Source: Anaerolineae bacterium | GTDB lineage: Bacteria > Chloroflexota > Anaerolineae > Aggregatilineales > Phototrophicaceae | Reading direction: 5' to 3' | Assembly (NCBI GenBank): GCA_019912965.1 | Contig: JAIOHM010000139.1 | Span: 1 to 64,000, forward strand | Length of the DNA: 64,000 bases | Part shown: positions 37,174 to 45,464 of the stretch, piece by piece | Layout of the letters: the number at the start of each line of letters is the position of its first letter | How positions within the stretch are numbered: position 1 is the stretch's first letter | Notes under the pieces: generated by a model | What the model was told of the DNA's origin: nothing | What the model saw: only the letters and a program-made list of their open reading frames with translations | The model's database searches: none | Made by a program: the position numbers and the translations under genes

Positions 37174-37962
37174 ATGACCCCAATTCACCTTAAATCCCCC
37201 GACGAACTGGCCGTGATGCGTGAGGCTGGACGCATTGTTGCCCGCGCACATCAGGCCATGCGTGAGGCCGTGCGCCCCGGTGTGAGTACGGCTGAACTCG
37301 ACAAAATTGCCGAGACAGTCATCCGCGATCATGGCGCGACACCAGCCTTCCTGTATTATCCCAAGCGGGATGCGCCGGATTTCCCGGCCACCATCACCGC
37401 ATCGATTAATGAGGAACTGGTGCATGGCATCCCCAGCCCGAATCGAATCCTTCAGGAAGGCGACATCATCGGTCTGGATACTGCCTGTCACTTTCAGGGA
37501 TTTGTAGGGGATGCGGCTTTCTCGATGGGTGTTGGGGAAATTCCGGCCTCGGTTCAGCGGTTGCTGGATGTATGCGAACGGGCGCTGTATGTGGCAATTG
37601 AAGCGTCAGTGCTGCCGAATACCATTCGTGATGTGTGTCTGGCAACGCAGCATTATGTCGAAAAGCAGGGGTACAGCGTTGCCCGTGAATACACCGGGCA
37701 CGGCGTCGGGCGGGAGATGCACGAAGAACCGCAGGTGCCAAACTGGTGGCCGCGCAGTGCTGCCCGCCGGGGTTGGGTGAATGTTGCCCTCAAACCGGGG
37801 ATGACCTATGCCATCGAGCCGATGGTGATTGCCGGACGCAGCGATCTGGAGGAACTGGAAGACGGTTGGACGGTCGTCACCAAAGATGGTTCGCTCTGCG
37901 CCCACTTTGAACATACGATTGCTGTCACTGATGGTCAGCCCATCATCCTGACTCTGCCGTGA
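37174..37962 (+). CDS. map: methionine aminopeptidase type I
   Basis: Removes the initiator methionine from nascent proteins. 262 residues; metal ligands in DIIGLDTACHFQGFVGDAAFSM (two Asp), GHGVGREMHEEP (His), MTYAIEPMV (Glu) and CAHFEHTIAVT (Glu). The start at 37174 gives the family N-terminus (LKSPDELAVMREAGRIVA). An in-frame codon upstream falls in the repeat spacer and is unlikely. Confidence 0.97.
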   Translation: MTPIHLKSPDELAVMREAGRIVARAHQAMREAVRPGVSTAELDKIAETVIRDHGATPAFLYYPKRDAPDFPATITASINEELVHGIPSPNRILQEGDIIGLDTACHFQGFVGDAAFSMGVGEIPASVQRLLDVCERALYVAIEASVLPNTIRDVCLATQHYVEKQGYSVAREYTGHGVGREMHEEPQVPNWWPRSAARRGWVNVALKPGMTYAIEPMVIAGRSDLEELEDGWTVVTKDGSLCAHFEHTIAVTDGQPIILTLP

Positions 37963-38057
37963 GGTTTTCGGGATTGGTTTTTAGTTTAATGCCAGAAAGT
38001 TGGGTTTGAGACATTACCAATAACCAAAAACGAATAACCAATAACCATTAACAACCA
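37963..38057. repeat. inverted 7-bp repeat arrays, map-rpmJ gap
   Basis: Arm one: GGTTTTC, GGGATTG, GTTTTTA, GTTTAAT (37963-37990). Arm two: ACCAATA, ACCAAAA, ACGAATA, ACCAATA, ACCATTA, ACAACCA (38016-38057), in perfect 7-base register. Confidence 0.82.
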
Positions 38058-38127
38058 ACTCGCCGTAGACATTATGCAAGATGGATGCTAAAATCTTCAT
38101 TCTTCAGGAAACCTAGAGGGTAACAAC

Positions 38128-38241
38128 ATGCGCGTAGCAACCTCAGTGAAGCCACGCTGCCCCAAGTGCCGCGTTATCAAGCGTCATGGGCGAGTGATGG
38201 TCATCTGCGAAAATCCGAAGCACAAGCAGCGCCAGGGCTAA
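38128..38241 (+). CDS. rpmJ: 50S ribosomal protein L36
   Basis: Smallest 50S protein, zinc-binding, near the 23S rRNA core. 37 residues: [20 protein letters not shown], then [17 protein letters not shown]. Zinc ligands C-x2-C, C and H are all present. GAGGG precedes the ATG by eight bases. infA, which usually lies just upstream in bacteria, is absent. Confidence 0.96.
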   Translation: MRVATSVKPRCPKCRVIKRHGRVMVICENPKHKQRQG

Positions 38242-38269
38242 TTGGCGATTTTATTAAAGGGAAGCAGAC

Positions 38270-38656
38270 ATGGCGCGTATTGAAGGGGTAGACCTGCCCC
38301 GCGACAAACGAATTGAAGTGGGTTTAACCTACATTTTTGGCATTGGCCGCCCGACCAGCCGCCAGATTCTGGAAGCGACCGGCGTCAACCCGGATACCCG
38401 CGTCCGCAATCTGACCGAGGACGAAGTGCAAAAGCTGCGCGAAGAAATCGCCAAGCTGACCACTGAAGGCGATCTGCGCCGTGAAGTGCAGTTGAACATC
38501 AAGCGGCTGCAAGAAATCGGCTGCTATCGGGGCTTGCGGCACCGCCGCAGTCTGCCCGTGCGCGGCCAACGTACACGGACAAATGCCCGTACCCGGCGCG
38601 GCGTGCGTAAGACCGTTCCAGGTCGTGGCCGTCGTCGTGGCGCGACCAAGAAATAG
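38270..38656 (+). CDS. rpsM: 30S ribosomal protein S13
   Basis: 30S head protein contacting the P-site tRNA and subunit bridge B1. 128 residues; [55 protein letters not shown] and a basic C-terminal tail. Confidence 0.97.
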   Translation: MARIEGVDLPRDKRIEVGLTYIFGIGRPTSRQILEATGVNPDTRVRNLTEDEVQKLREEIAKLTTEGDLRREVQLNIKRLQEIGCYRGLRHRRSLPVRGQRTRTNARTRRGVRKTVPGRGRRRGATKK

Positions 38657-38684
38657 TCGCCGCCTGTTTTTACGCAAATACATT

Positions 38685-38737
38685 GTAGGGGCGCAATATA
38701 CGGCGTCCCTACGAAAAAACCGGGGCATTTGTCCCGG
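38685..38737. repeat. GGGGCG palindrome and second hairpin, rpsM-rpsK gap
   Basis: GTAGGGGCGCAATATACGGC and GTCCCTAC make an imperfect palindrome (38685-38712). Right after it ACCGGG...CCCGGT (38719-38738) forms a second stem. The 150-base gap holds nothing else recognised. Confidence 0.65.
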
Positions 38738-38806
38738 TCTATCGCATACGTCAATGCGCCCTGAGCAAACTGGCCGGGCGCGTTTTCCCGCATAGGGAGG
38801 GGATTG

Positions 38807-39214
38807 ATGGCACGGACACCAGCCAGAAAAGCGGGCGCTCGCCGCACGACCAAAAAGGTCGTTAAGAATATTCCTTACGGGCAGGCGCATATTCACGCCA
38901 CCTTCAACAACACGATTGTGTCGATGACCGATCAGTTGGGGAATGTGGTTTCCTGGGCCAGCGCAGGCACATCGGGCTTCAAGGGCAGCCGCAAAAGCAC
39001 ACCCTATGCCGCCCGGATGGCCGCGCAGACTGCCGCCGAAAACGCGCAGGGTTCGGGGATGCAGGAAGTTGATGTGTTTATTAAAGGGCCAGGGCCAGGT
39101 CGTGAAGCCGCCATCCGCGCCATTCAGGGCAGCGGTTTGAAGGTGCGCTCCATTACCGATGTTACGCCCGTCGCGCACAATGGGGTTCGCCCGCCCAAGC
39201 GTCGCCGTGTGTAA
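38807..39214 (+). CDS. rpsK: 30S ribosomal protein S11
   Basis: 30S platform protein near the E site. 135 residues; [43 protein letters not shown] and C-terminal [18 protein letters not shown]. The ATG at 38807 is preferred over an adjacent in-frame TTG (GGGAGGGG upstream). rpsD, which usually follows, is missing. Confidence 0.97.
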   Translation: MARTPARKAGARRTTKKVVKNIPYGQAHIHATFNNTIVSMTDQLGNVVSWASAGTSGFKGSRKSTPYAARMAAQTAAENAQGSGMQEVDVFIKGPGPGREAAIRAIQGSGLKVRSITDVTPVAHNGVRPPKRRRV

Positions 39215-39311
39215 GCCATTAGCCTTATAGCATTTAGCGATTAGCAGTCAAACTTCATACGAGAATTACCGCTTTTGCTAACAGCTAACCGCTCACAGCT
39301 AATTGCTCACC
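39214..39311. repeat. inverted 7-bp repeat arrays, rpsK-rpoA gap
   Basis: Arm one: AGCCATT, AGCCTTA, TAGCATT, TAGCGAT, TAGCAGT (39214-39248). Arm two: GCTAACA, GCTAACC, GCTCACA, GCTAATT, GCTCACC (39277-39311), in perfect register and ending on the rpoA ribosome binding site AGGAGG. This array occupies the space where rpsD would be expected. Confidence 0.85.
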
Positions 39312-39326
39312 AGGAGGGTTTAAGAC

Positions 39327-40319
39327 TTGGTTACGAATAACATGGTTCTGCCACATAAGGTAGAAGGCGACGCGACTTCCCGCAACTACGGACGTTTCAT
39401 CATCAGCCCGCTGGAAAGCGGATTTGGTCTGACGTTGGGTACGGCGCTGCGGCGGGTGCTGCTGTCGTCGCTGCCCGGTGCCTCGGTAACGAGCATTCGC
39501 GTTTCGGACGTACACCACGAATTTTCGGCGGTGCCCGGCGTCCGTGAAGATATGACGCAGTTGATTTTGCAGATCAAGCAACTGCGCCTGAAAATGTATG
39601 ACGGCGAATCCGCCCGCCTGCGCCTCGAACATCGTGGCGAAGGTACGGTTACGGCGGCGGACATCATCTGCCCGCCGGAAGTGGAAATCGTGAACACCGA
39701 TCTGTATCTGTTCACGGTGGATGCGGCGGACGCACATTTGGAAATTGAGTTTGAAGTTCAGGCTGGGCGTGGCTACAGTCCGGCGGAAGATCGTGGACGC
39801 TTGCCGATTGGCGAACTGCCAGTCGATGCAATCTACAGCCCGATTCGCCGTGTGAACTTTGACGTGGAGCGTGCGCGCGTCGGCCAGCGCACCAATTACG
39901 ATAAACTGGTCATCGAAATCTGGACGGATGGTACCATCCGCCCTGAAGATGCCTTGAGCGAAGCTGCCAAAATCCTGATGAAGCATCTGACGGTGATTGG
40001 CGGCGTGATGTTTGTGCCGATTGATGAAGACGGTCAGGGCGATCCAGAACCCGCTGAGGGTGCAATTCGCCGTGAACTGTACGATAAGCCCATCGAAGAG
40101 CTGGATTTGAGTGTGCGTGTGTTCAATTCGCTGAAGCGCACGGGCATTACGACCATCGGCGACGTGCTGGATATGCTGGGGCGCGGGCCGGATGCCATGC
40201 TCGCCATCCGCAACTTCGGCGAAAAGTCGCTGGACGAACTGGTCGTCAAGCTGCGCGATAAGGGCTACTTGACCGACGTACCCGAAATTCCTGAATTTCC
40301 GAGTAGTAATAACGACTGA
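39327..40319 (+). CDS. rpoA: DNA-directed RNA polymerase alpha subunit
   Basis: Assembly platform of RNA polymerase and contact for activators. 330 residues; N-terminal domain with ATSRNYGRFIISPLESGFGLTLGTALRRVLLSSLPGASVTSIRV, C-terminal domain with DLSVRVFNSLKRTGITTIGDVL and IRNFGEKSLDELVVKL. A TTG start at 39327 is supported by AGGAGG nine bases upstream; the first ATG (39342) would be 24 bases from it. Confidence 0.96.
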   Translation: MVTNNMVLPHKVEGDATSRNYGRFIISPLESGFGLTLGTALRRVLLSSLPGASVTSIRVSDVHHEFSAVPGVREDMTQLILQIKQLRLKMYDGESARLRLEHRGEGTVTAADIICPPEVEIVNTDLYLFTVDAADAHLEIEFEVQAGRGYSPAEDRGRLPIGELPVDAIYSPIRRVNFDVERARVGQRTNYDKLVIEIWTDGTIRPEDALSEAAKILMKHLTVIGGVMFVPIDEDGQGDPEPAEGAIRRELYDKPIEELDLSVRVFNSLKRTGITTIGDVLDMLGRGPDAMLAIRNFGEKSLDELVVKLRDKGYLTDVPEIPEFPSSNND

Positions 40320-40328
40320 GGAAGTACC

Positions 40329-40721
40329 ATGCGACACCTCGTAGCAGGCAAGAAGCTGGGGCGTAACGGCGCTCAGCGTAAAGCCTTAAAACTGGCGCTG
40401 ACCCGCGCCCTGCTGGAACACGGACGCATCCGCACTACCGCCGCCAAAGCGGATTTCGTGCGCGCGAACGTTGAAAAATTGATTACCCTGGCGAAGCGCA
40501 GCAAGGCGCACAGCGATCCGAACCGTGTGGTTCACGCTCAACGTCTTGCGGCCAGCCGCTTGAACAACGACCGCGACATTGTGCATAAGCTGTTCGCGGA
40601 AATTGCGCCGCGCTTTGAGAATCGTCCCGGTGGCTACACCCGCGTGCTGAAGCTGGGGCCGCGCAAGGGCGACAGCGCCGAAATGGTGCTGCTGGAACTG
40701 GTCGAACGCGGCGAGGTCTAA
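40329..40721 (+). CDS. rplQ: 50S ribosomal protein L17
   Basis: Tunnel-exit region protein. 130 residues; MRHLVAGKKLGRNGAQRKALKLALTRALLEHGRIRTTAAKA is diagnostic, with the C-terminal RVLKLGPRKGDSAEMVLLELVE. Nine bases after rpoA. Confidence 0.97.
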   Translation: MRHLVAGKKLGRNGAQRKALKLALTRALLEHGRIRTTAAKADFVRANVEKLITLAKRSKAHSDPNRVVHAQRLAASRLNNDRDIVHKLFAEIAPRFENRPGGYTRVLKLGPRKGDSAEMVLLELVERGEV

Positions 40722-40741
40722 AGACTGCCGTATGGATTGTT

Positions 40742-40771
40742 TGTAGGGGCGCAACATGTTGCGCCCCTACA
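40742..40771. repeat. perfect 30-bp palindrome, rplQ-truA gap
   Basis: TGTAGGGGCGCAACA followed directly by its exact reverse complement. The best-preserved member of the GGGGCG palindrome family in the window, lying 20 bases after rplQ and 22 before truA. Confidence 0.88.
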
Positions 40772-40793
40772 GAAAACGATTTAGCAGTTTACC

Positions 40794-41534
40794 ATGCGTT
40801 ACCGGGCGACACTGGCCTACGACGGTACAGCCTACCGGGGGTTTCAGCGGCAGGCCGATGGGCTTCCAACTATCCAGTTGGCGGTCGAGCGGGCTATCGC
40901 TGCCGTCACCGGACAAACCGCTACCGTTATTGGGGCGGGGCGTACCGATACCGGAGTTCATGCTACAGGGCAGGTCATCACCTTTGAGGTGGAGTGGAAA
41001 CACGACGACCGGACGCTTTTACGGGCGTTGAACGTCAGCCTTCCATCAGACATCGCCTTGCAGGACATCCGGCGGCATGAAGGGTTTCACCCGCGTTTCG
41101 ATGCTCTGGCGCGTTTGTACCGCTACCGTTTGTGGGTAGCCCCGGAACGCCAACCGTTGTTGTGGAATCGAGCCTGGCACATCCGCGATAAGCTGGATGC
41201 CGAGCTGATGCAAGCAGCAGCGGACAGGCTGATCGGTGAGCACAATTTCGGCGCATTTGGCCGACCGCCGCGCGGCGAAAATACGGTTCGCACCGTATAC
41301 ATCTCCCAATGGGAGCAACCGCAGCCCGGTGGGGATGTGTGGACGTACACGATAGAAGCCAATGCCTTCCTCCAGCACATGGTGCGTCACACCGTCTGGA
41401 CGCTGGTGAAGGTCGGGCAGGGTAAAATGGCGCTGGCGGATTTTGAAACGCTATTTCGCCGAGCGCAGTTGGCCGCAATCGGCCTCGCCCCACCGCAGGG
41501 TTTGACGCTTGAAGCGGTGCGGTATCCAGAATGA
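40794..41534 (+). CDS. truA: tRNA pseudouridine synthase A
   Basis: Makes pseudouridine at positions 38-40 of tRNA anticodon arms. 246 residues; [12 protein letters not shown] start, catalytic Asp in [30 protein letters not shown] and the C-terminal [22 protein letters not shown]. Its place between rplQ and rplM is common. Confidence 0.97.
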   Translation: MRYRATLAYDGTAYRGFQRQADGLPTIQLAVERAIAAVTGQTATVIGAGRTDTGVHATGQVITFEVEWKHDDRTLLRALNVSLPSDIALQDIRRHEGFHPRFDALARLYRYRLWVAPERQPLLWNRAWHIRDKLDAELMQAAADRLIGEHNFGAFGRPPRGENTVRTVYISQWEQPQPGGDVWTYTIEANAFLQHMVRHTVWTLVKVGQGKMALADFETLFRRAQLAAIGLAPPQGLTLEAVRYPE

Positions 41535-41571
41535 GTATTGTAGGGCAGAGACCGCCCGTCGGAGGAAGAAC

Positions 41572-42015
41572 ATGGCTAGACAGAAGACTTTCGTAACCAA
41601 GCCACTCGAAACTGAGCAAGATTGGTGGATTGTGGACGCGAAGGGTCAGAACCTGGGGCGTCTCGCCTCGCGGATCGCACCTATTCTGCGTGGAAAACAC
41701 AAACCCGTCTTCGCACCCAATCAGGATGTGGGTGACTTTGTTGTTGTCATCAATTGCGAACAGATCGCAGTGACGGGCAACAAGCTGGATGAAAAGAAGT
41801 ATTACCATTATTCGGGCTATCCCGGTGGTATGCGGGAAACCACACTGCGCGAGCAGCTTGGCAAACATCCTGACCGGGCGATTACCGCCGCCGTCAAGGG
41901 GATGCTGCCGGATGGCTCATTAGGCCGCAACATGCTGAAGAAGCTGAAGGTCTACGCCGGGACGGAACACCCCCACGCTGCCCAGAAGCCCAAAGAATTG
42001 AAGTTTGAGGAGTAG
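41572..42015 (+). CDS. rplM: 50S ribosomal protein L13
   Basis: Early 50S assembly protein. 147 residues; [48 protein letters not shown] and [32 protein letters not shown]. The start at 41572 follows GGAGG; a longer in-frame start would overlap truA. Confidence 0.97.
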   Translation: MARQKTFVTKPLETEQDWWIVDAKGQNLGRLASRIAPILRGKHKPVFAPNQDVGDFVVVINCEQIAVTGNKLDEKKYYHYSGYPGGMRETTLREQLGKHPDRAITAAVKGMLPDGSLGRNMLKKLKVYAGTEHPHAAQKPKELKFEE

Positions 42016-42019
42016 GCAC

Positions 42020-42415
42020 ATGGCTGGACAATATTACGAAGGCATTGGCCGCCGCAAGGCCGCGACCGCGCGCGTGCGCCTGTTTCCGGGCGGCACAGGC
42101 AATCTGATTATCAACGACAAGGACGGCAGCGATTATCTGCCGCGCCCTGGCGATGTAGACATTCTGCTGGAGCCGCTGACCACTGTCGGCCAGCTTCGCA
42201 GCTATGACATCACCGTGCATGTCAACGGTGGCGGCATCTCCGGTCAGCGCGACGCTATCCTGCTGGGTGTTGCCCGTGCGTTGGTGAAGATTGACCCGGA
42301 ACTGAAGTCGCAACTGCGTGACCAGGACTACATGACGCGAGACGCCCGCGTTAAGGAACGTAAGAAGCCAGGTCTGAAGCGCGCCCGCAAGGCCCCGACC
42401 TACACCAAGCGTTAG
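42020..42415 (+). CDS. rpsI: 30S ribosomal protein S9
   Basis: 30S head protein whose C-terminal tail reaches the P-site tRNA. 131 residues; YYEGIGRRKAATARVRLFPG start and the conserved end RDARVKERKKPGLKRARKAPTYTKR. Four bases after rplM. Last gene of the supercluster, followed by a terminator. Confidence 0.97.
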   Translation: MAGQYYEGIGRRKAATARVRLFPGGTGNLIINDKDGSDYLPRPGDVDILLEPLTTVGQLRSYDITVHVNGGGISGQRDAILLGVARALVKIDPELKSQLRDQDYMTRDARVKERKKPGLKRARKAPTYTKR

Positions 42416-42444
42416 GTCTGGTTTTCCCAATAGATCAATCATCA

Positions 42445-42470
42445 GGCAAGGCCGCGCGGTCTTGCCTTTT
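42445..42470 (+). terminator. rho-independent terminator of the ribosomal supercluster
   Basis: GGCAAG...CTTGCC stem with an inner CCGCGCGG, followed by TTTTG, 30 bases after rpsI. Confidence 0.85.
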
Positions 42471-42573
42471 GTCGTTTCCGGCAAATGGGCTATTTTTCCT
42501 GTGTACGAAGGGTAAACAGGTATGGTCAGATTCGTCAAATTGATCGCTGCAAGAATAAACAGGGATAACGTCG

Positions 42574-43209
42574 ATGTGTTACCAACTGGTCTATATTGTC
42601 TTTGATTTTGCTGCTGAAGCGACCCTCAAAGATTCGGCTGTGATGAACCGATGTGTTGGGCAGACTGCCGCCCGCATTGGGTGGGGCATTGAGGGTGAAT
42701 CCGAGCCGGATGCCGCGTGGAGCAGTGCGCTCAAAAAGGGTGGGCGCAGTGTCTATGTGAACTTCTCTGCCGATCCGGATTCTTATGGATTGACGGTGAG
42801 CGTCATCACTAACCAGTGGCGGCGATTGTATCTTTCGGCTTATCGCGCCGGAATGCAAAACGCCGATTATCGCAAAATACTGGTGACGGCTGCCGAATCG
42901 ATCTATGCAAGCCTCGCGCCGGATTATGGCTATGGCCTGATTTCGCTGGATACCCAATATCTGGAACCGCCCGCCGAGGGTGATTATCGCCCGAAAACGG
43001 TTCACGATTACAACTTCTTCAGCCCACGATTGAGCGCCAAATTCAGCAGTTTGAGCGCCGTGCCTGCCGTGCGCTTTGTGGCGTTTGGCAACGGCGGGAC
43101 GCTGCTGGAACTCTCGCCCGATCCGCTGGGCGACCGCAAAGCCTATGCCGCTAATTACATCGCTGCATCCGGCATCCTCGGCATCCCCACTATTCAGCAG
43201 GGGTGTTGA
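42574..43209 (+). CDS. hypothetical protein, 211 residues
   Basis: I do not recognise a family. It is a soluble mixed alpha/beta protein without signal peptide or membrane segment; Tyr and Ser are frequent. Recognisable stretches are IGWGIEGESEPDAAW, KKGGRSVYVNFSADPDSYGLTV, APDYGYGLISLDTQYLEPP and HDYNFFSPRL. The start ATG has AGGGA about nine bases upstream. It follows the ribosomal terminator and precedes a lipoprotein-like gene on the same strand by 66 bases, so the two may be co-transcribed. Confidence 0.7.
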   Translation: MCYQLVYIVFDFAAEATLKDSAVMNRCVGQTAARIGWGIEGESEPDAAWSSALKKGGRSVYVNFSADPDSYGLTVSVITNQWRRLYLSAYRAGMQNADYRKILVTAAESIYASLAPDYGYGLISLDTQYLEPPAEGDYRPKTVHDYNFFSPRLSAKFSSLSAVPAVRFVAFGNGGTLLELSPDPLGDRKAYAANYIAASGILGIPTIQQGC

Positions 43210-43275
43210 GGCGCATACCAAACGCAGGTTGCAGAATGCCGGGTTTTGGCCTTCAATCATTCTGGAGGTGCAACC

Positions 43276-44673
43276 ATGACCCTGAATTGGCGGCTGTTCA
43301 TTCCCATACTGATGCTCATACTGGCGGCGCTGGCCTGCGATGACCCGGTTGCCGAGGCTATCAAAGTTGATCGTGTCGAAGTGGATGCAAATGTGCCGGG
43401 GCGCGCTTATGCCCGCGTCCTTGGTTTATTCCAGGCTGCTATCTACCAGACTGATGATTATGGCGCGACGTGGCAGCCTTCCGAGCATGTTTTTGCTGAG
43501 TCTCCTGTGCGCCAGTATTCGCTGTTTATGAGCAGCGAAACCCTGAAACTGAACGATCAAGCGATCTGGTCATTTCCGCGTTACATGTTCCGCTTCTTTT
43601 TCTACGAAGATGATCCCGGTGTGCAGCCGCGTTTTGCTCTGCCGTATGGCGATCTGAGCAACGCCGCGCAGGGCGATACGCTGTACGTGGCGATGGGTAC
43701 GGAAGGGGTCTTGATCGGACGGATCGCCCCCGGCAATACCCTCGTCGATTGGCGGCTTTCGGCAAACGGAATTGACGTGCTGAATCCGCTGCCCTTAACC
43801 ATCACCCATATCGGGTCGATTTTGGGAATTATCGCGCTGGCTTTGCTCGTGCCGCCGGTTGTGCTGCTGCATAGCTGGATGCTGTACTGCGTGTGGATAT
43901 ATTTTCTGCCGCGTCCTTTCGCCCGACGCCGCGCCCTGCAACTCTCATTGGGTCTGAGCGCTGCTGCGGCTGTCGCCTGCTATATCTGGCTGACCGATAT
44001 TCGCACCGACTTTTTCCCGGTTGTGGGCGTCGTCACGTTGATCGTGGTGCTGGCTGGCCTGACCGCCACCTACCTGATGACCGAGGGCCAACTTTTGAGC
44101 GCGAAAACCCGCCGTTGGCTGCTCATTATGACGCTGCTGGTTTCGCTTTTAGTGCCTGCTGGCGTGGTTGGTGTGTTTACCTCGTGGTGGGCGGTGTTCA
44201 TCATCGTGTTCGGGTTCGGCGCCTACCGCTGGGCCTATTTCCGCCATTTGGGACGCGAGATCAAGCCGGATGCAGAAGGCCGCGAACACCGTTGGCACAT
44301 CGACCGCCTCGCGCTGGAAACCATGACGATTGCGATTGTCTTTGGTGTGGTGATATTTTGGGTCATGACCTTTGGGATGAATTCAGTAGTGCGCGTCACG
44401 TATGGATTCCGGGATATGGCGATGTTGGGCATATTTCTGGTCGGGCTGGCTGTCGCATGGTGGGTGACGCGGTTCTATGTTATGGGGCGGGCATCCACTT
44501 TCATTGCGGTGCGGCGCGGTGATGCCGAACGTCTGCTGCGGCAGAAACCCCTCCTTCGCGATGTGCGGATTGCGACGGTTATCGGCGTGGTGCTGGCGGG
44601 TGTTTTCTCGTGGGCGGTGTTTGTGGGGCAGTTTGCGGCCTATGGCTGGTTCACTACGCTGTTACGTCCGTAA
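43276..44673 (+). CDS. putative lipoprotein / polytopic membrane protein
   Basis: 465 residues. The start at 43276 is set by GGAGG and gives a lipoprotein-type signal (LMLILAALAC, predicted lipidation at Cys about 20). An extracytoplasmic region of about 140 residues follows (YQTDDYGATWQPSEHVF resembles the sialidase-type Asp-box), then about eight hydrophobic helices to the C-terminus. No known family could be named. Combination of an Asp-box-like outer domain and a multi-helix membrane part suggests a sensor or anchor, but this is inference. Confidence 0.7.
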   Translation: MTLNWRLFIPILMLILAALACDDPVAEAIKVDRVEVDANVPGRAYARVLGLFQAAIYQTDDYGATWQPSEHVFAESPVRQYSLFMSSETLKLNDQAIWSFPRYMFRFFFYEDDPGVQPRFALPYGDLSNAAQGDTLYVAMGTEGVLIGRIAPGNTLVDWRLSANGIDVLNPLPLTITHIGSILGIIALALLVPPVVLLHSWMLYCVWIYFLPRPFARRRALQLSLGLSAAAAVACYIWLTDIRTDFFPVVGVVTLIVVLAGLTATYLMTEGQLLSAKTRRWLLIMTLLVSLLVPAGVVGVFTSWWAVFIIVFGFGAYRWAYFRHLGREIKPDAEGREHRWHIDRLALETMTIAIVFGVVIFWVMTFGMNSVVRVTYGFRDMAMLGIFLVGLAVAWWVTRFYVMGRASTFIAVRRGDAERLLRQKPLLRDVRIATVIGVVLAGVFSWAVFVGQFAAYGWFTTLLRP

Positions 44674-44694
44674 AATTGTGTGTGGCGGCGGAGT

Positions 44695-44750
44695 AGTTGT
44701 CAGTTATCGGTTTTAAGTTGCCAGTTACGAGTTGCCAGTTGCCAGAAAAG
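44695..44750. repeat. degenerate 7-bp tandem repeat, 8 units
   Basis: Units AGTTGTC, AGTTATC, GGTTTTA, AGTTGCC, AGTTACG, AGTTGCC, AGTTGCC, AGAAAAG in perfect 7-base register. Confidence 0.85.
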
Positions 44751-44758
44751 ACAAGGTT

Positions 44759-44908
44759 GGTTTGCGGCGATTGCGATTGCGAAAACGGGTTTGCGCGCAA
44801 AGGGTGGGATTGTCGTCGTCGGTGTCGGGATGGGTTTGTCGGACACGTATCGATTCATAAGATGCGAAAAATGCGGCGAAGGATTTTGTGCAGATTTCGC
44901 ATGTTTGG
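44759..44908. repeat. dispersed non-coding element, copy 2
   Basis: GGTTTGCGGCGATTGCG, TTTGCGCGCAAA, a short GTC-triplet run, GGACACGTATCG, ATAAGATGCGAAAAAT and GTGCAGATTTCGCA align in order with 18819-18994. Both copies follow directly on a heptamer array. Confidence 0.75.
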
Positions 44909-45401
44909 CGGCGATGTCATGAAGGTCTGCCGCCGCCATGTTTGCCATGCTGGGTTTTTGGTTTTTGGTTCGGTTGTTTGGTAAGGTGCAGAAGGGGCGT
45001 GTGTGGAACGTCTAGGTCAATAATGCTCGAACGCGATGTGCTGCGTGGTAGGACTGCCTTGGGTGGTGGAGATCAATTTACCCCACCCCAACCCTCCCCG
45101 CACGCGAGGAGGGAGCCTGTATCCACACCATTCAGACTCGAAAAATGGCTTTGCATTCAACACTTTGAACAATAACTGCCGCACTAAAGAAAAGGCTTCG
45201 GGCTAAAAATGTGTCTCCACCGTTTAGTGTGGTGCTACCCATGTTGCACCCCTACGGATATTGTAGAACAAAAGGGCTAGTGAAGTCAAGTTCGGGTTTG
45301 GTTAGAAATGCAACCCCATTGAGCCATCATCTTTCAGGACACAGGCTGATTTCGTAGCCGAAGGGAATCAGATGTTTGCTCGACAGGGTGGCATAGATGT
45401 A

Positions 45402-45444
45402 ATCATCCCACTTCACGCGCTTTGGACGCATTCAGTGGGATGAT
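45402..45444 (-). terminator. perfect 11-bp inverted repeat downstream of the FAS1 operon
   Basis: ATCATCCCACT (45402-45412) and AGTGGGATGAT (45434-45444) with a 21-base loop, 20 bases past the stop codon of the FAS1 gene. No T-run; role as terminator or mRNA 3' stabiliser is inferred. Confidence 0.45.
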
Positions 45445-45464
45445 CCACCTCATTTATTCGGATT

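Larger units (their letters stand above)
44674..45464. other. non-coding repeat island (copy 2)
   Basis: About 790 bases without a convincing gene. In order it holds a heptamer array (44695-44750), the dispersed element copy 2 (44759-44908), a GGAGGG hairpin (45092-45113), a half palindrome CATGTTGCACCCCTAC (about 45240-45255) followed by ATATTGTAGAACAAAAG and GTTCGGGTTTGGTTAGAAAT, which also follow the palindrome in copy 1, and a perfect inverted repeat at 45402-45444. Confidence 0.7.

Noticed and set aside
38657-38806. A small gene between rpsM and rpsK
   Set aside because: The gap is accounted for by two hairpins and has no frame with a family match.
28023-39311. Heptamer arrays considered as CRISPR-like repeats
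   Set aside because: Units are only 7 bases, contiguous with no spacers, and differ from locus to locus; no cas genes are nearby.
44680-44922. Short Cys-containing open frames in the second island and the matching frames near 18822
   Set aside because: The two copies keep similarity in DNA but shift reading frame relative to each other at the internal short repeats, so they do not look protein-coding.
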